A DNA stretch of 64,000 nucleotides, taken from Gemmatimonadota bacterium (GTDB lineage Bacteria > Gemmatimonadota > Gemmatimonadetes > Gemmatimonadales > Gemmatimonadaceae). The stretch spans positions 186,001-250,000 of the forward strand of contig JAQBPX010000015.1 in assembly GCA_028287305.1 (NCBI GenBank), read 5' to 3'. This document shows positions 42,326 to 50,647 of the stretch, one piece after another. Position 1 is the stretch's first letter. The number at the start of each line of letters is the position of its first letter. Made by a program: the position numbers and the translations under genes. The notes under the pieces were generated by a model. The model had not been told where the DNA came from. It made no database searches and saw only the letters and a list, made by a program, of their open reading frames with translations.

Positions 42326-43642
42326 TCACGCCACTGGGGCCTCGACGGGCTCGGTGAACGGAAGGCCTCCGCCACCATCAACGCCACCGCCGTCTCGCAT
42401 CCCTGACGGGTCCGGCTCGCGACGCGTAACGCGCAGCGCCAGCAGGAACGCCGAAAAGGTCAGCGCGGCCGCCAGCAGGTAGGGCGCGCCGGGCAGGTGC
42501 AGCCCCGCCCGCGCCCCGATGAAGCTCGCGAAGGTGTAGGTGAACAGGGTCGGGCCCACCATGCCCGTGAGGCCCATGAGGCTCGTGTTCGCACCCTGCA
42601 GCTGCCCCTGCTCCGACGCGCTCACGTGCCGCGACATCATCCCCTGGATCGAGGGCCCGAACAGGCCCATCAACGCGCCGAACGGAATGCCCAGCCAGAA
42701 CAGGCGTCCGGTCGGCGCCCACGCCCAGATGAGGAATGAGGTCGTGCCGAAGCACAGCCCCGCGAGCAGCGCGCGGCGCTCCCCAAGCCGCGCAACGATC
42801 GGCTTGATCAGCCCACCCTGCACGATTGCGCTGCAGATGCCCACCAGCGCCAGCGTGAATCCCACCATGCGCGTGGACCATCCATATCGATAGCTGGCGT
42901 ACAGCACGAACACGCTCGGCAGCACCTGGTGCGCCACGAAGTACAGCGTCGCCACGCTCGCCAGCCCGAACAGCTCACGGTGCGATCGCAGCAGGCGCAG
43001 CGACCCGATCGGGTTCGCCTTCGCGAGCGTCACGCTGTCGGTGCGCTTCTCGCGCGGCAGCGACTCCGGCACCACGAAGAACCCGTAGAGCGCATTCAGC
43101 AGCGAGAGGCTAGCGGCCACCCAGAAGGGGAGCCGTGGATTCGATGCGCCGAGCAGCCCGCCGAGCGCCGGACCGAGGATGAAGCCGAGCCCCCACGCGG
43201 CGCCGATCATCCCGTACGACTGCGCGCGCTTCTCCGGGGGCGTGACGTCGGCGATGTACGCGGCCGCCGTGGTGTAGCTCGCGCCGGCAATGCCCGAGAT
43301 GATGCGCCCCACGAACAGCCAGCGGAGCGACGGCGCGAGCGCCATGAAGCAGTAGTCGAGGCCCAGCCCGGTGATCGAGAGCAACAGGATGGGACGTCGC
43401 CCGAAGCGATCGGAGAGGACGCCGAGCAGTGGCGAGAAGACGAACTGCATCAGCGCCCACACGGTGCCGAACAGCCCGTACATCCGCGCGGCCTGCTGCG
43501 TGTCGCCGCCCAGGAAGCTCTCGACGAGCTTGGGCAGCACCGGGATGATGATCCCGAGCGACAGGACGTCGAGGACGACGGTGATGAAGATGAACGCGAC
43601 GGCGGCGCGGCGTGGCGCGGGGGCTGGCACCGGTGGACTCAA
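42326..43642 (-). CDS. MFS drug/H+ antiporter of the TetA (TCR) type
   Basis: A 438-aa 12-helix major facilitator. Motif A between TM2 and TM3 reads GVLSDRFGRRPILL, TM1 has the LDVLSLGIIIPVLPKL sequence typical of tetracycline-type exporters, and antiporter motif C-like GLGFILGPALGGLLG lies in TM5. The TCR/Tet subfamily exports drugs or acts as a general proton antiporter; resistance to tetracycline is not implied. The TTG start at 43642 overlaps the stop of the upstream lipoprotein gene (TTGA); GTG 43630 is an alternative. A Gly/Pro-rich C-terminal tail is present. Confidence 0.93.
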   Translation of the reverse strand: MSPPVPAPAPRRAAVAFIFITVVLDVLSLGIIIPVLPKLVESFLGGDTQQAARMYGLFGTVWALMQFVFSPLLGVLSDRFGRRPILLLSITGLGLDYCFMALAPSLRWLFVGRIISGIAGASYTTAAAYIADVTPPEKRAQSYGMIGAAWGLGFILGPALGGLLGASNPRLPFWVAASLSLLNALYGFFVVPESLPREKRTDSVTLAKANPIGSLRLLRSHRELFGLASVATLYFVAHQVLPSVFVLYASYRYGWSTRMVGFTLALVGICSAIVQGGLIKPIVARLGERRALLAGLCFGTTSFLIWAWAPTGRLFWLGIPFGALMGLFGPSIQGMMSRHVSASEQGQLQGANTSLMGLTGMVGPTLFTYTFASFIGARAGLHLPGAPYLLAAALTFSAFLLALRVTRREPDPSGMRDGGGVDGGGGLPFTEPVEAPVA

Positions 43643-44526
43643 CGCATCCCGTTCCAGTTTCGCGCGTCGCTGTCCCGTACGTGCGCGACCCGCCGGCAGT
43701 TGAGCTCCGCGGGGCGGTACGCCACCTGGGGACCCACCTGCACCAGCGTCGCTCGCAGGCGCGTGAGGAGGGGCTCATCGGCCTCCGACACGGCATGGAA
43801 ACTGTCGAGGTCCATCCGGCCGAGCGTGTCCACCACGAACGTCACCAGGAGTGACGAAGCGCTTGTCGTGATGGGCTCGTACATCCGCGTACGGGGGCGG
43901 GCCGTGCGATTGCCGATCCCCTCCGCGGCCTTCTCCTGCACCGCAAACCGCGCGACACCTTCCCCGGCGCGCGGCTCCTGTCCCCAGGCAATCACCAGGA
44001 TCAGCGAATCACCCACGAACCCGCGCGGCAGCTCCTTGGGCATGGTGTCGCGCGCACGATCGAGCATCACGCCGCTCTGCATGGCGTTGAACGTCGCGAA
44101 CCTCGCGGCGCGACGGAATCCGGAATTGCCCGACTCCTCGACCGCCTCCGGCATGCGCACGGACCCGTTGCGACGCAGCACCATCCGCAACGTCTCACGC
44201 TGGTCCGGCTCGAAGTCCCACCCGGCGCGCGAGAGCAGCGTGCTGCCGGGGAAGCGCCACGTGGGAGGAATGTCGTTCGCCACCACCGACAGCTCCTGTT
44301 CGGCGCGCACCCCGCGCCAGGTGCCGCCCACCGCAAGCGCCACCTGCGTGAGGTATTGCTCGCTCACGCTCACGCCCTCGGCGCGAACCGTCACCGGGTA
44401 GCCGCGCGCGCCCCCTGGCAGCGGGCAGGATTGGCTGGCGTACACTGTCTCCGCGCTGCGCACCGCGTGCGAGCACGAGATGACCGCGGGAACGAGGGGA
44501 AGGGCGAACAGGGTGCGGAGGCGCAT
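43639..44526 (-). CDS. Lipoprotein with TonB C-terminal-like domain
   Basis: A 295-aa exported protein with a lipobox (VPAVISCSHA, Cys about 18). The central part is unfamiliar (residues 20-200). The C-terminus LLVTFVVDTLGRMDLDSF...LLTRLRATLVQVGPQVAYRPAE resembles the TonB_C fold found in energy transducers and in many free-standing exported proteins, where FVVDTxGRVD is the hallmark. There is no membrane anchor, so it is not a TonB. It is coupled to the MFS gene by TTGA. A shorter lipoprotein with the same VDTLG motif lies at 46870-47283. Confidence 0.75.
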   Translation of the reverse strand: MRLRTLFALPLVPAVISCSHAVRSAETVYASQSCPLPGGARGYPVTVRAEGVSVSEQYLTQVALAVGGTWRGVRAEQELSVVANDIPPTWRFPGSTLLSRAGWDFEPDQRETLRMVLRRNGSVRMPEAVEESGNSGFRRAARFATFNAMQSGVMLDRARDTMPKELPRGFVGDSLILVIAWGQEPRAGEGVARFAVQEKAAEGIGNRTARPRTRMYEPITTSASSLLVTFVVDTLGRMDLDSFHAVSEADEPLLTRLRATLVQVGPQVAYRPAELNCRRVAHVRDSDARNWNGMR

Positions 44527-44607
44527 GCGGAGGGGGAGGCGGGATTTGTATACAACCACTGGTGCAGTAATGGCGTCACCTCCGGCGGCCGTCAAGGCGC
44601 GCCATGC

Positions 44608-45132
44608 TCAATACAGGCGGCGGCCGAACACCTGGACGAAGTAGGTCTTCCGCGACGCGCTCACCGCGTAGCCCACGCCCATATCGCGGAAATCCGGTGC
44701 GAGGATGTTCGCGCGGTGCGGCTTCGATGCCATCCAGCCCGGGAGCACCTCCATTGGGCTGCGCTGTCCCCAGGCGAGGTTTTCACCGGTGGATGCGTAG
44801 CGGTATCCTGCTGCCTTGAGCCGGCTCACGAGCGTGGGGTACTTCTGGCCGGGGAGCTCGTGCGCCATCCGGTCGAGGCGCGCCATCTGGTCTGCCTGGA
44901 GTTGCGCGGCACAGGTGAGGGAGGAGTCCGCGCTGAGCGAAGCCAGGTTGGCCGCCGTTCGCTCCCGGTTCGTCAGCGTGATGATCGTGGCCCCGATCGA
45001 GGCCGCATTCGCCAGCTGCACAACGGGGCACGACGCCGGCTTCGCCGCGGGCGTGGGCGCCACCGGTGGCACCGGCACCACGCACGACAGCGCGAGCGAC
45101 AGCAGGAGCCACGCATGGCGCCTCAGAGGCAC
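44608..45132 (-). CDS. Secreted CAP/SCP-domain protein
   Basis: A 174-aa exported protein, probably lipid-anchored (LLSLALSCVVP). The CAP (SCP/PR-1) fold is clear: IITLTNRERTAANLASLSAD, ADQMARLDRMAHE (active-cavity His), TGENLAWG (cavity Glu), PGWMASKPHRANIL (second His, W-x4-HR-N-I-L) and MGVGYAVSASRKTYFVQVFG. All four cavity residues appear present. Bacterial CAP proteins are extracellular with poorly known roles. The GTG start at 45132 overlaps the end of the preceding gene by 10 nt. Confidence 0.92.
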   Translation of the reverse strand: MPLRRHAWLLLSLALSCVVPVPPVAPTPAAKPASCPVVQLANAASIGATIITLTNRERTAANLASLSADSSLTCAAQLQADQMARLDRMAHELPGQKYPTLVSRLKAAGYRYASTGENLAWGQRSPMEVLPGWMASKPHRANILAPDFRDMGVGYAVSASRKTYFVQVFGRRLY

Positions 45133-45548
45133 TTGAACACGCGTGGGTTCTGTCCTCGTCGAAGCGAGTACGACTGCGCCGGGATGGATTGGTCGGTGAC
45201 CGTGACGGTGACGTCGAGCACCTTGCCGTTCAACCGGCCCGAGTAGCGCGCGGCGTGCGCGTCTTCCGGCTCGCCGACCCGAATGGGACCCCCATGCCCG
45301 CGCACGAAGACACCGGCCACGTCGAACCGGCCAGCGCCATCCAGTACCACCACGCCGGGCATCCGGCCCGTGGCGCAGTCGTACTCGATGGTGGTGGCCG
45401 AGTCGGCGACGACCAATCCCATGTGGTCGCCGCCGTACTGGTCGGCCGGCAGCTGCGATGGCCCGCCCGACGGGCAGGTGCCTGACGCACCGATGAGCAC
45501 GAGCCCACCCGCCAGCATCATCACGGTTCGTACGATCGTCGCTCCCAT
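45123..45548 (-). CDS. Small secreted hypothetical protein, 141 aa
   Basis: Start ATG 45548 has GGAGGGACC directly upstream, a strong Shine-Dalgarno. The signal peptide (VRTVMMLAGGLVLIGASGTC) may end in a lipobox-like Cys at about 25. The beta-rich mature domain (about 110 aa) has MGLVVADSATTIEYDCATG, GRFDVAGVFVRGHGG and LNGKVLDVTVTVTDQS. This looks like a small barrel or sandwich of the kind that occurs alone in secreted proteins. No named family is recognised. It overlaps the CAP-domain gene, so they share a transcript. Confidence 0.75.
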   Translation of the reverse strand: MGATIVRTVMMLAGGLVLIGASGTCPSGGPSQLPADQYGGDHMGLVVADSATTIEYDCATGRMPGVVVLDGAGRFDVAGVFVRGHGGPIRVGEPEDAHAARYSGRLNGKVLDVTVTVTDQSIPAQSYSLRRGQNPRVFKCL

Positions 45549-45653
45549 GGTCCCTCCGGGGTGCTGCGTGATCCTACCCTCAATATGCCCAACGGTGCCG
45601 GCGCGTCCCGGGTCACCCTCGCCGCACCGGTCACCGCATGACAAATTGCGCCC

Positions 45654-46796
45654 ATGAGCTCCACCCACTTCGACGTCGCCGTCGTCGGACTCGGCGCCAT
45701 GGGTTCCGCGACGCTGCGCCAGCTCGCGAAGCGCAAGGTTCGCTGCGTCGGCATCGACCAGTACGAGCCCCCGCACACCCTCGGAAGCACGCACGGGCGC
45801 TCGCGCATCATTCGCGAGGCGTACTACGAGCACCCGCTCTACGTGCCGTTCATCCAGCGCGCCTACGAGCTCTGGGATGAGCTGGAGCGGGACAGCAAGC
45901 GATCCCTGTTCTCGCGCACGGGCGGGATCATGTGCGGTCCCGAACAGGGCGTGCTCTTCCAGGGGGCGCTGGCGAGCGCGCGCACGCACGGCCTGCGGCA
46001 CGAGGTGCTGACCGCGCGCGACGTGCGGCATCGCTTCCCCGCGTATGCGCCGAACGACGACCATGTCGCATTGTACGAGCCGCGCGCGGGGGTGCTCAAG
46101 CCGGAGGCGATCGTCGAGGCGAACCTGGACCAGGCGGTATTCGGGGGCGCGAAGATGCTGACGAACACGCTCGTCCGCGGCTGGTCGTCGCGTCGCGACG
46201 GCATCGAGATCCGCACCTCGAGTGGACTGGTGCAGTGCGAGACGCTGGTCCTCGCGATGGGGCCGTGGCTCCCGGCGATGATCGCGGAGCTGAAGCTGCC
46301 GCTGGTGGTGGAGCGGCAGCTGTCGCACTGGTTCGAGCCGCTGGTGGACGACGATCGCTACGGTCCGGGGAAGTGCCCGATCGGCTTGTTCGAGGATGAC
46401 GCCGGGCACCTCTTCGCCACCTTCCCCGACATGGGCGATGGCGTGAAGTGCGGCGCTCACCACGACGGGGCATTCGTCACGCCGGACACGGTCAATCGCG
46501 TGGTGGGGCTGGTGGAGCAGGACGAGGCGCGCAAGCAGTTGCGATCGGTGATGCCGGGCGCGGCGGGGAAGCATCGCGAGAGTCGCGTCTGCCTTTACAC
46601 CGACACGCCCGACGCGCACTTCATCCTCGACCGCCATCCGGGCGAGTCACGCGTGCTGCTCGCGAGCCCGTGCTCGGGTCACGGGTTCAAGTTCTCGAGC
46701 GCCGTGGGTGAGGTGATGGCTGACCTCGCCACGGGGCGGACGCCGTCGGTGGATATCTCGGCGTTTGCGGTGTCGAGGTTTGCACGAGCTGTGTGA
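45654..46796 (+). CDS. solA: SolA/monomeric sarcosine oxidase-type flavoenzyme
   Basis: A 380-aa FAD-dependent amine oxidase (N-methyl-L-tryptophan oxidase / monomeric sarcosine oxidase family) that demethylates N-methyl amino acids and makes H2O2 and formaldehyde. The FAD-binding VVGLGAMGSAT motif (10-20), STHGRSRIIREAYYEHPLY block and SGHGFKFSS C-terminal motif are present. Cys313 in RVCLYTDTPDAHF corresponds to the cysteine that holds FAD covalently in this family. The exact N-methyl substrate cannot be told. It is transcribed divergently from the 45123 gene. Confidence 0.93.
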   Translation: MSSTHFDVAVVGLGAMGSATLRQLAKRKVRCVGIDQYEPPHTLGSTHGRSRIIREAYYEHPLYVPFIQRAYELWDELERDSKRSLFSRTGGIMCGPEQGVLFQGALASARTHGLRHEVLTARDVRHRFPAYAPNDDHVALYEPRAGVLKPEAIVEANLDQAVFGGAKMLTNTLVRGWSSRRDGIEIRTSSGLVQCETLVLAMGPWLPAMIAELKLPLVVERQLSHWFEPLVDDDRYGPGKCPIGLFEDDAGHLFATFPDMGDGVKCGAHHDGAFVTPDTVNRVVGLVEQDEARKQLRSVMPGAAGKHRESRVCLYTDTPDAHFILDRHPGESRVLLASPCSGHGFKFSSAVGEVMADLATGRTPSVDISAFAVSRFARAV

Positions 46797-46811
46797 CACT
46801 GAAAGGGCTTC

Positions 46812-46859
46812 AACTGCAACAGCCTTGAGACACGGATCTCACTGAGCCGCTACGCGGCT
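46812..46859. repeat. Short intergenic hairpin region between convergent genes
   Basis: AGCCGC-TAC-GCGGCT (46845-46859) forms a small hairpin between the SolA gene and the convergent lipoprotein gene. The 12-mer AACTGCAACAGC at 46812-46823 recurs at 61614-61625, in the left arm of another intergenic inverted repeat. There is no T-run. Confidence 0.5.
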
Positions 46860-46869
46860 GGCACGGGTA

Positions 46870-47283
46870 CTACCTCGCGGCCTGTCGATAGACTGCGGCG
46901 ACGTTCCTGCCGGCCTTTCGCGCGGGCTGAAAGCGCATCCTGCTCACGAGGGCCGGAAATTCTTCGCGGATCATGTCCGCATCGCGTCCGCTGAGGTGCA
47001 GCGTAGAGATGTCTGCATGCCCGAGCGTGTCGACGAGCACATCCCAGGCGTAGGAGAGGGTCCGCTTCGAGCCGGTTCCGGGACCCGTGGAGCTTCCACT
47101 GACACGCTCCACCGCAATCGTCAGTCGCGTTGGCGCCCCCCCAACGCCGGCAAGGATCATTGGCGGCGTATCGTACTCGGCGGTGGACGGTTTCCCGGTG
47201 CTCCCTTGCTGATTCGCGCACCCCGTCCCAATGGTCGAGAGGATTGCGCCCGCCAGCATCAGAATTCGCGTGCGGTGGATCAC
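46870..47283 (-). CDS. Small lipoprotein with TonB C-terminal-like motif
   Basis: A 137-aa exported protein starting GTG 47283 with GGAG 7 nt upstream. The signal peptide ends in a lipobox (LSTIGTGCANQ, Cys about 21). The C-terminal half contains YAWDVLVDTLGHADISTLHL and a downstream LVSRMRFQPARKAGRNVAAV strand-turn, reminiscent of the TonB_C / peptidyl TonB-like fold seen in many exported proteins. Function is unknown. Compare the longer lipoprotein at 43639-44526. Confidence 0.72.
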   Translation of the reverse strand: MIHRTRILMLAGAILSTIGTGCANQQGSTGKPSTAEYDTPPMILAGVGGAPTRLTIAVERVSGSSTGPGTGSKRTLSYAWDVLVDTLGHADISTLHLSGRDADMIREEFPALVSRMRFQPARKAGRNVAAVYRQAAR

Positions 47284-47452
47284 GGTATTGCTCCATGGGG
47301 AAGGAGGATCGCCCAACCTGTGACACACTCTCCGCCCGGACAATCACCCCGGCAAAGGTTTCCCTCACGCAGCGTCTCATCTCATGGATGACAGCCGCCA
47401 CCCCAACCCCCATATTGGTCGTTCAGCACGATCCTCCGAGGAGCCGCAGAGA

Positions 47453-47998
47453 ATGGACGACAAGGACTACACCAAGCTTTCGCCGATGGACGCCTTCCAG
47501 GCCGAAAAGGCGCGCGCCCAGAGCGTGCGCAGCGCGAACCATGCGCAGCTGCTGGCCGAGGCGAAGGCCGCATTCGACAAGCTGATGGCCGATGGCCAGG
47601 CCGCGAGAAAGAGCGGCCGTCCGCGCAAGAATCCGGTGCCCGCGCCGAAGCCGGTCCCGATCAGCACCGAGTCCCTGCGCACCACGGCTTCCGCCAAGGC
47701 CGCGACCGCAGCCAAGCCGGCTGCGGCCGCCACAAAGTCCGTCGCGCCCGCTAAGGTCGCGCCGGCCAAGGCTGCTCCCGCCAAGGCTGCCGCCAAGGCC
47801 GCGCCCGCCAAGGCCCCTGCGAAGACGGCGGCGAAGGCTCCGGCGAAGACGGCGGCGAAGGCTCCCGTGAAGAAGGCGGCTGCCCCCGCGAAGAAGCCGG
47901 CCCCGGCGAAGAAGGCTGCGCCTGCCAAGTCCCCGAAGAAGATGGGGAAGCCGTCGAAATCCGTCCCGAAGAAGCCTGCGCCGAAGAAGAAGCACTAG
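47453..47998 (+). CDS. Histone H1-like protein with AT-hook motif
   Basis: A 181-aa basic protein. The N-terminal part (1-50) is a short helical domain, followed by an AT-hook core GRPRK (55-59, SGRPRKNP). The rest (about 80-181) is low-complexity Ala/Lys/Pro repeat (PAKAAPAK, PAKTAAKA, PAKKPAPAKK), as in AlgP and other H1-like bacterial proteins that bind and bundle DNA. ATG 47453 has GAGGAG upstream; an in-frame ATG 47384 would add 23 residues. It probably acts in the nucleoid. A related tail is found in the SWIB protein at 60286. Confidence 0.85.
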   Translation: MDDKDYTKLSPMDAFQAEKARAQSVRSANHAQLLAEAKAAFDKLMADGQAARKSGRPRKNPVPAPKPVPISTESLRTTASAKAATAAKPAAAATKSVAPAKVAPAKAAPAKAAAKAAPAKAPAKTAAKAPAKTAAKAPVKKAAAPAKKPAPAKKAAPAKSPKKMGKPSKSVPKKPAPKKKH

Positions 47999-48107
47999 GC
48001 ACGGTGGCGCGCTCGCGTGACCTCGGTCACGCCACGCGCGCGCAGCACGTCGCAGGGTTGTCGTGATCATTCTCCATTCAGGGCACGGCGGCACTGACAT
48101 GGCGTAG

Positions 48108-48145
48108 GTGAAGTGCGCAGCAGGAGGACACAATGCGCACTTCAC
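48108..48145 (+). promoter_or_regulatory. Perfect hairpin presenting the Shine-Dalgarno of the CBM48-barrel gene
   Basis: GTGAAGTGCGCA (48108-48119) pairs perfectly with TGCGCACTTCAC (48134-48145). The 14-nt loop (48120-48133) contains the AGGAGG Shine-Dalgarno (48122-48127). The A of the ATG start is the last loop base, while its TG is the first pair of the stem. This could expose or block ribosome binding, like an RNA thermometer or a protein-bound leader hairpin. Confidence 0.7.
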
Positions 48146-49284
48146 GTCACGCAGCACTGACAATCGCACTCGCCACCCGCGCGCTCTCGGCGCAGCAGCC
48201 CGAGGCGTCGCTCTCGATCTCGGGTGGCATGGCCACCGACCAGCGCGGTGTGCGCTCGAGCGCGGTGGCGATCGCGCCATCGCTCGTGGTGCGCCCCGCC
48301 ACCGGCGTGACGTTCGGCGCCGGTGCGAGTGCAACGCGCTTCGCGCAATCCGAGTGGGCGGCAGCCGGGGGCGCATCGGCGTCGCTGCGCGCGCCGCTCG
48401 CGACGCACCTCGCACTCACCGTTGATGGCGCGGGCAGCTACACCAGCACCTCCTGGAGCGCGACGTACGCGCTTGCAGATGTCACGCCGGCCGCCGAGGC
48501 CGCGTTGGGGCCAATCACGTTCTTCGGCGGCGCGCATGCGCAGGCCGCCTCGGTCGCCGAGCGGCTCTCCTCGAGCGCCACGCCATTCGGCGGCCCCGTG
48601 CGCGAGCAGCGGCTGCGTCGCTCGCGCTCTGCGCTGGCGCCGCTGGCGGGCATCGTCGCCCGGTTCGCCGACGATGCCGGTGGGCTCATGACGATCGGCG
48701 TGCGCGCCGAGCGCGCGCGATTCGACAGCGTTGTGGTGATGGATCGCTCCGTCTCGCTGTCCAGTGAGCGCGGTCCCGTGCGCGTGGCATTCCTGGCGGC
48801 GCAGCGCAGCGCGCTCGATGAGCATCGCATGTTCGGGAGCGCGTCGCTGTCGTTCGCGCTGCCCGGCTCAACGTCGCTCGAGCTCGGCGCCGGCACGTAT
48901 CCATCCAGCCGCATGACCGGGTCTCCCGCCGGCAGCTACGCGAGTGCCGGGCTTTCCATTCGCGTGGGGGGCGGCGCTGCTGCCTCAGCCGCGCCGGTCG
49001 GTGTCTCGCAACCCATCGTGGGCGCGACACGACTCACCATTCGCGCGCCGGACGCCGCGCGCGTGGAAATAGCCGGCGACTTCAATCGCTGGCAGCCCGT
49101 TCCTGCGACGCGCGCGGAGAACGGGGTGTGGTACGCGGACCTTCGCATCCCGCCAGGCGAGTATCGCTACGCCTTCCGGGTGAATGGTGCGGAGTGGCGC
49201 GTGCCCAGCGGTGCCACCGCCGTGGATGACGACTTCGGTGGCAAGTCGGCCTGGCTCACCGTACCTGCGCCACGGCCGCGGTAG
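48133..49284 (+). CDS. Secreted beta-barrel-like protein with C-terminal CBM48 (glycogen-binding) domain
   Basis: A 383-aa exported protein. The signal peptide (ends about ATRALSAQ) is followed by a long run of alternating glycine/serine-rich strands (about 25-285) suggestive of an outer-membrane barrel. The C-terminal E-set domain matches CBM48/AMPK-beta glycogen-binding modules: TRLTIRAPDAARVEIAGDFN, NRWQPVP, GVWYADLRIPPGEYRYAFRVNG, VDDDFGGKSAWLTV. The combination suggests a surface protein that binds alpha-glucan or feeds another domain. Start ATG 48133 sits at the edge of a hairpin with the Shine-Dalgarno in its loop. The next gene, Ala-rich and secreted, follows at 23 nt. Confidence 0.85.
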   Translation: MRTSRHAALTIALATRALSAQQPEASLSISGGMATDQRGVRSSAVAIAPSLVVRPATGVTFGAGASATRFAQSEWAAAGGASASLRAPLATHLALTVDGAGSYTSTSWSATYALADVTPAAEAALGPITFFGGAHAQAASVAERLSSSATPFGGPVREQRLRRSRSALAPLAGIVARFADDAGGLMTIGVRAERARFDSVVVMDRSVSLSSERGPVRVAFLAAQRSALDEHRMFGSASLSFALPGSTSLELGAGTYPSSRMTGSPAGSYASAGLSIRVGGGAAASAAPVGVSQPIVGATRLTIRAPDAARVEIAGDFNRWQPVPATRAENGVWYADLRIPPGEYRYAFRVNGAEWRVPSGATAVDDDFGGKSAWLTVPAPRPR

Positions 49285-49307
49285 TTCACTCAACGGAGGA
49301 AGCACAC

Positions 49308-49859
49308 ATGCACAAGACGATCGCAATCATCGCCCTCTCGCTCGCCCCGGCCGCGCTCGCAGCGCAGCAGGTGAACGCGAGCGCATCCGCGCGGGCCTCA
49401 GTGAGCGCCGAGCGCCGCGAGGAGCCGAAGGCGGAATCGAAGTCGGAGCCGAAGTCGGAACCGTCGCAGCCCGGAGCGCAGTCGCAGCTCTCGGCCGAGT
49501 CACGTACCCGGCTCGAGGCGCAGGTCCAGCGTGCGAAGGCGCGCGGCGCGAATGAGGAGGCGATGCGCCGCCGCGTCGCCGAGGGTGAGGCGAAGGGCGC
49601 CAGTGAGGCGCAGATCAGCGCCTCGCTCTCGAAGCTCGCCGCCAGCGGCAACGCATGGCAGCGCGCGGAGGTGCAGGGTCGTGGCCGCTCGACCGCCGCG
49701 CAGGTGAGCGGCGCGGCCGGGACAGCGCTGAACGGCGCGGCGACGACCTCCGTGAATGCCGCCACCTCGACCACGGCTGCGGCCTCGGCCGGCCATGGCA
49801 CCGTATCGGCCGCTGGCAGCGTGACCGGCGCGGTGACCGGAATCGTGAAGAAGCCGTAG
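49308..49859 (+). CDS. Secreted Ala/Ser-rich protein, 183 aa
   Basis: A good Shine-Dalgarno (GGAGGAAG) precedes ATG 49308. The signal peptide ends ALAAQQ (about 20). The mature protein is low-complexity: an acidic/basic repeat (KAESKSEPKSEPS) and a helical region (RTRLEAQVQRAKARGANEEAMRRRV, split). A Thr/Ala/Ser-rich C-terminus (ATTSVNAATSTTAAAS) ends in GIVKKP. No family is recognised. It is probably exported and expressed with the CBM48-barrel gene. A strong terminator follows at 49879. Confidence 0.75.
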   Translation: MHKTIAIIALSLAPAALAAQQVNASASARASVSAERREEPKAESKSEPKSEPSQPGAQSQLSAESRTRLEAQVQRAKARGANEEAMRRRVAEGEAKGASEAQISASLSKLAASGNAWQRAEVQGRGRSTAAQVSGAAGTALNGAATTSVNAATSTTAAASAGHGTVSAAGSVTGAVTGIVKKP

Positions 49860-49878
49860 TCGCGGCTGCCGCAACGAG

Positions 49879-49913
49879 AAAAACCCTGGTGGCTTTTGGC
49901 CACCAGGGTTTTT
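49879..49913 (+). terminator. Strong rho-independent terminator
   Basis: AAAACCCTGGTGGC pairs with GCCACCAGGGTTTTT around a 5-nt loop, giving a 14-bp stem with a U-run, 20 nt after the secreted Ala-rich gene. It also fits the opposite direction. Confidence 0.92.
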
Positions 49914-50005
49914 CACACCTTCCTACCCCTTTCCTTCGGTACTTCTCGAGAGTTCCCCAACTCTCATCCAGTGAGACGCCGCTCGCTGGGGAGTGTTAAG
50001 GAGCT

Positions 50006-50647
50006 TCAGCGACCGCCGGAGAAGGGCCGAATGATCGGGTACCGGCCGCCGCCGACGCCGCCCGGGTTGGGCGAGTAGACCCCGCCACCGCGACGGTTGC
50101 GCGGGCTGCCCTGCGGCTCGCAGTGATCGCCGTCCACGCCGCCACCGCGAATCACGACTCCGATGATTCCGCCGCCGCGACCGCCGAAGATGCCGCCGCC
50201 GTCACGGCCGTATTCGCCGCCGCCGCTGTTGCCGGCCGGCACCGAGACGGGCACTGGCGAAGGGCGCGGCGCGTTGGCGACCGGCACGCTGGTGGGCTGC
50301 GGGACCGGCACCGATTCCTCGGTGGTGGTCTCGGGCATGCTCGTCACCTCGGCGGCCACCTCTTCCGTGGGCGCGGCCTTCACGGTCGGCGCCTGCGAGC
50401 GGACCGCCTTCGGTCCCTCGGGTGCCTTCCGGATGGTCGGGGCCTTTTCCTGCGAGCTGGTGGGCGCAGTCTCGGTCAGCGCATACTGGGGCGCGGTCCG
50501 CTGGTTGGCGGCGAGGTCGATGGACGTCGACGCCTGCTGCAGGTCCCGCTGCAGGTCGCTGTTGCTGGCCGTAGTCTCGGAGTGCTTGCTGCACGCGGCG
50601 CTGAGGATGGCGACCGCGGAGAGCGAAGCGAGGGTTGATGCGCGCAC
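50006..50647 (-). CDS. Glycine/proline-rich lipoprotein, 213 aa
   Basis: GTG 50647 has GGGAGGACCC directly upstream, a strong Shine-Dalgarno. The signal peptide ends in a lipobox (AILSAACSKH, Cys about 19). The mature protein is low-complexity: Thr/Pro/Val/Glu-rich (about 90-140) and then strongly Gly-rich (RDGGGIFGGRGGGIIG, RRGGGVYSPNPGG), so probably an extended or surface polymer-like region. No family is recognised. Divergent from the 50834 gene. Confidence 0.75.
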   Translation of the reverse strand: MRASTLASLSAVAILSAACSKHSETTASNSDLQRDLQQASTSIDLAANQRTAPQYALTETAPTSSQEKAPTIRKAPEGPKAVRSQAPTVKAAPTEEVAAEVTSMPETTTEESVPVPQPTSVPVANAPRPSPVPVSVPAGNSGGGEYGRDGGGIFGGRGGGIIGVVIRGGGVDGDHCEPQGSPRNRRGGGVYSPNPGGVGGGRYPIIRPFSGGR

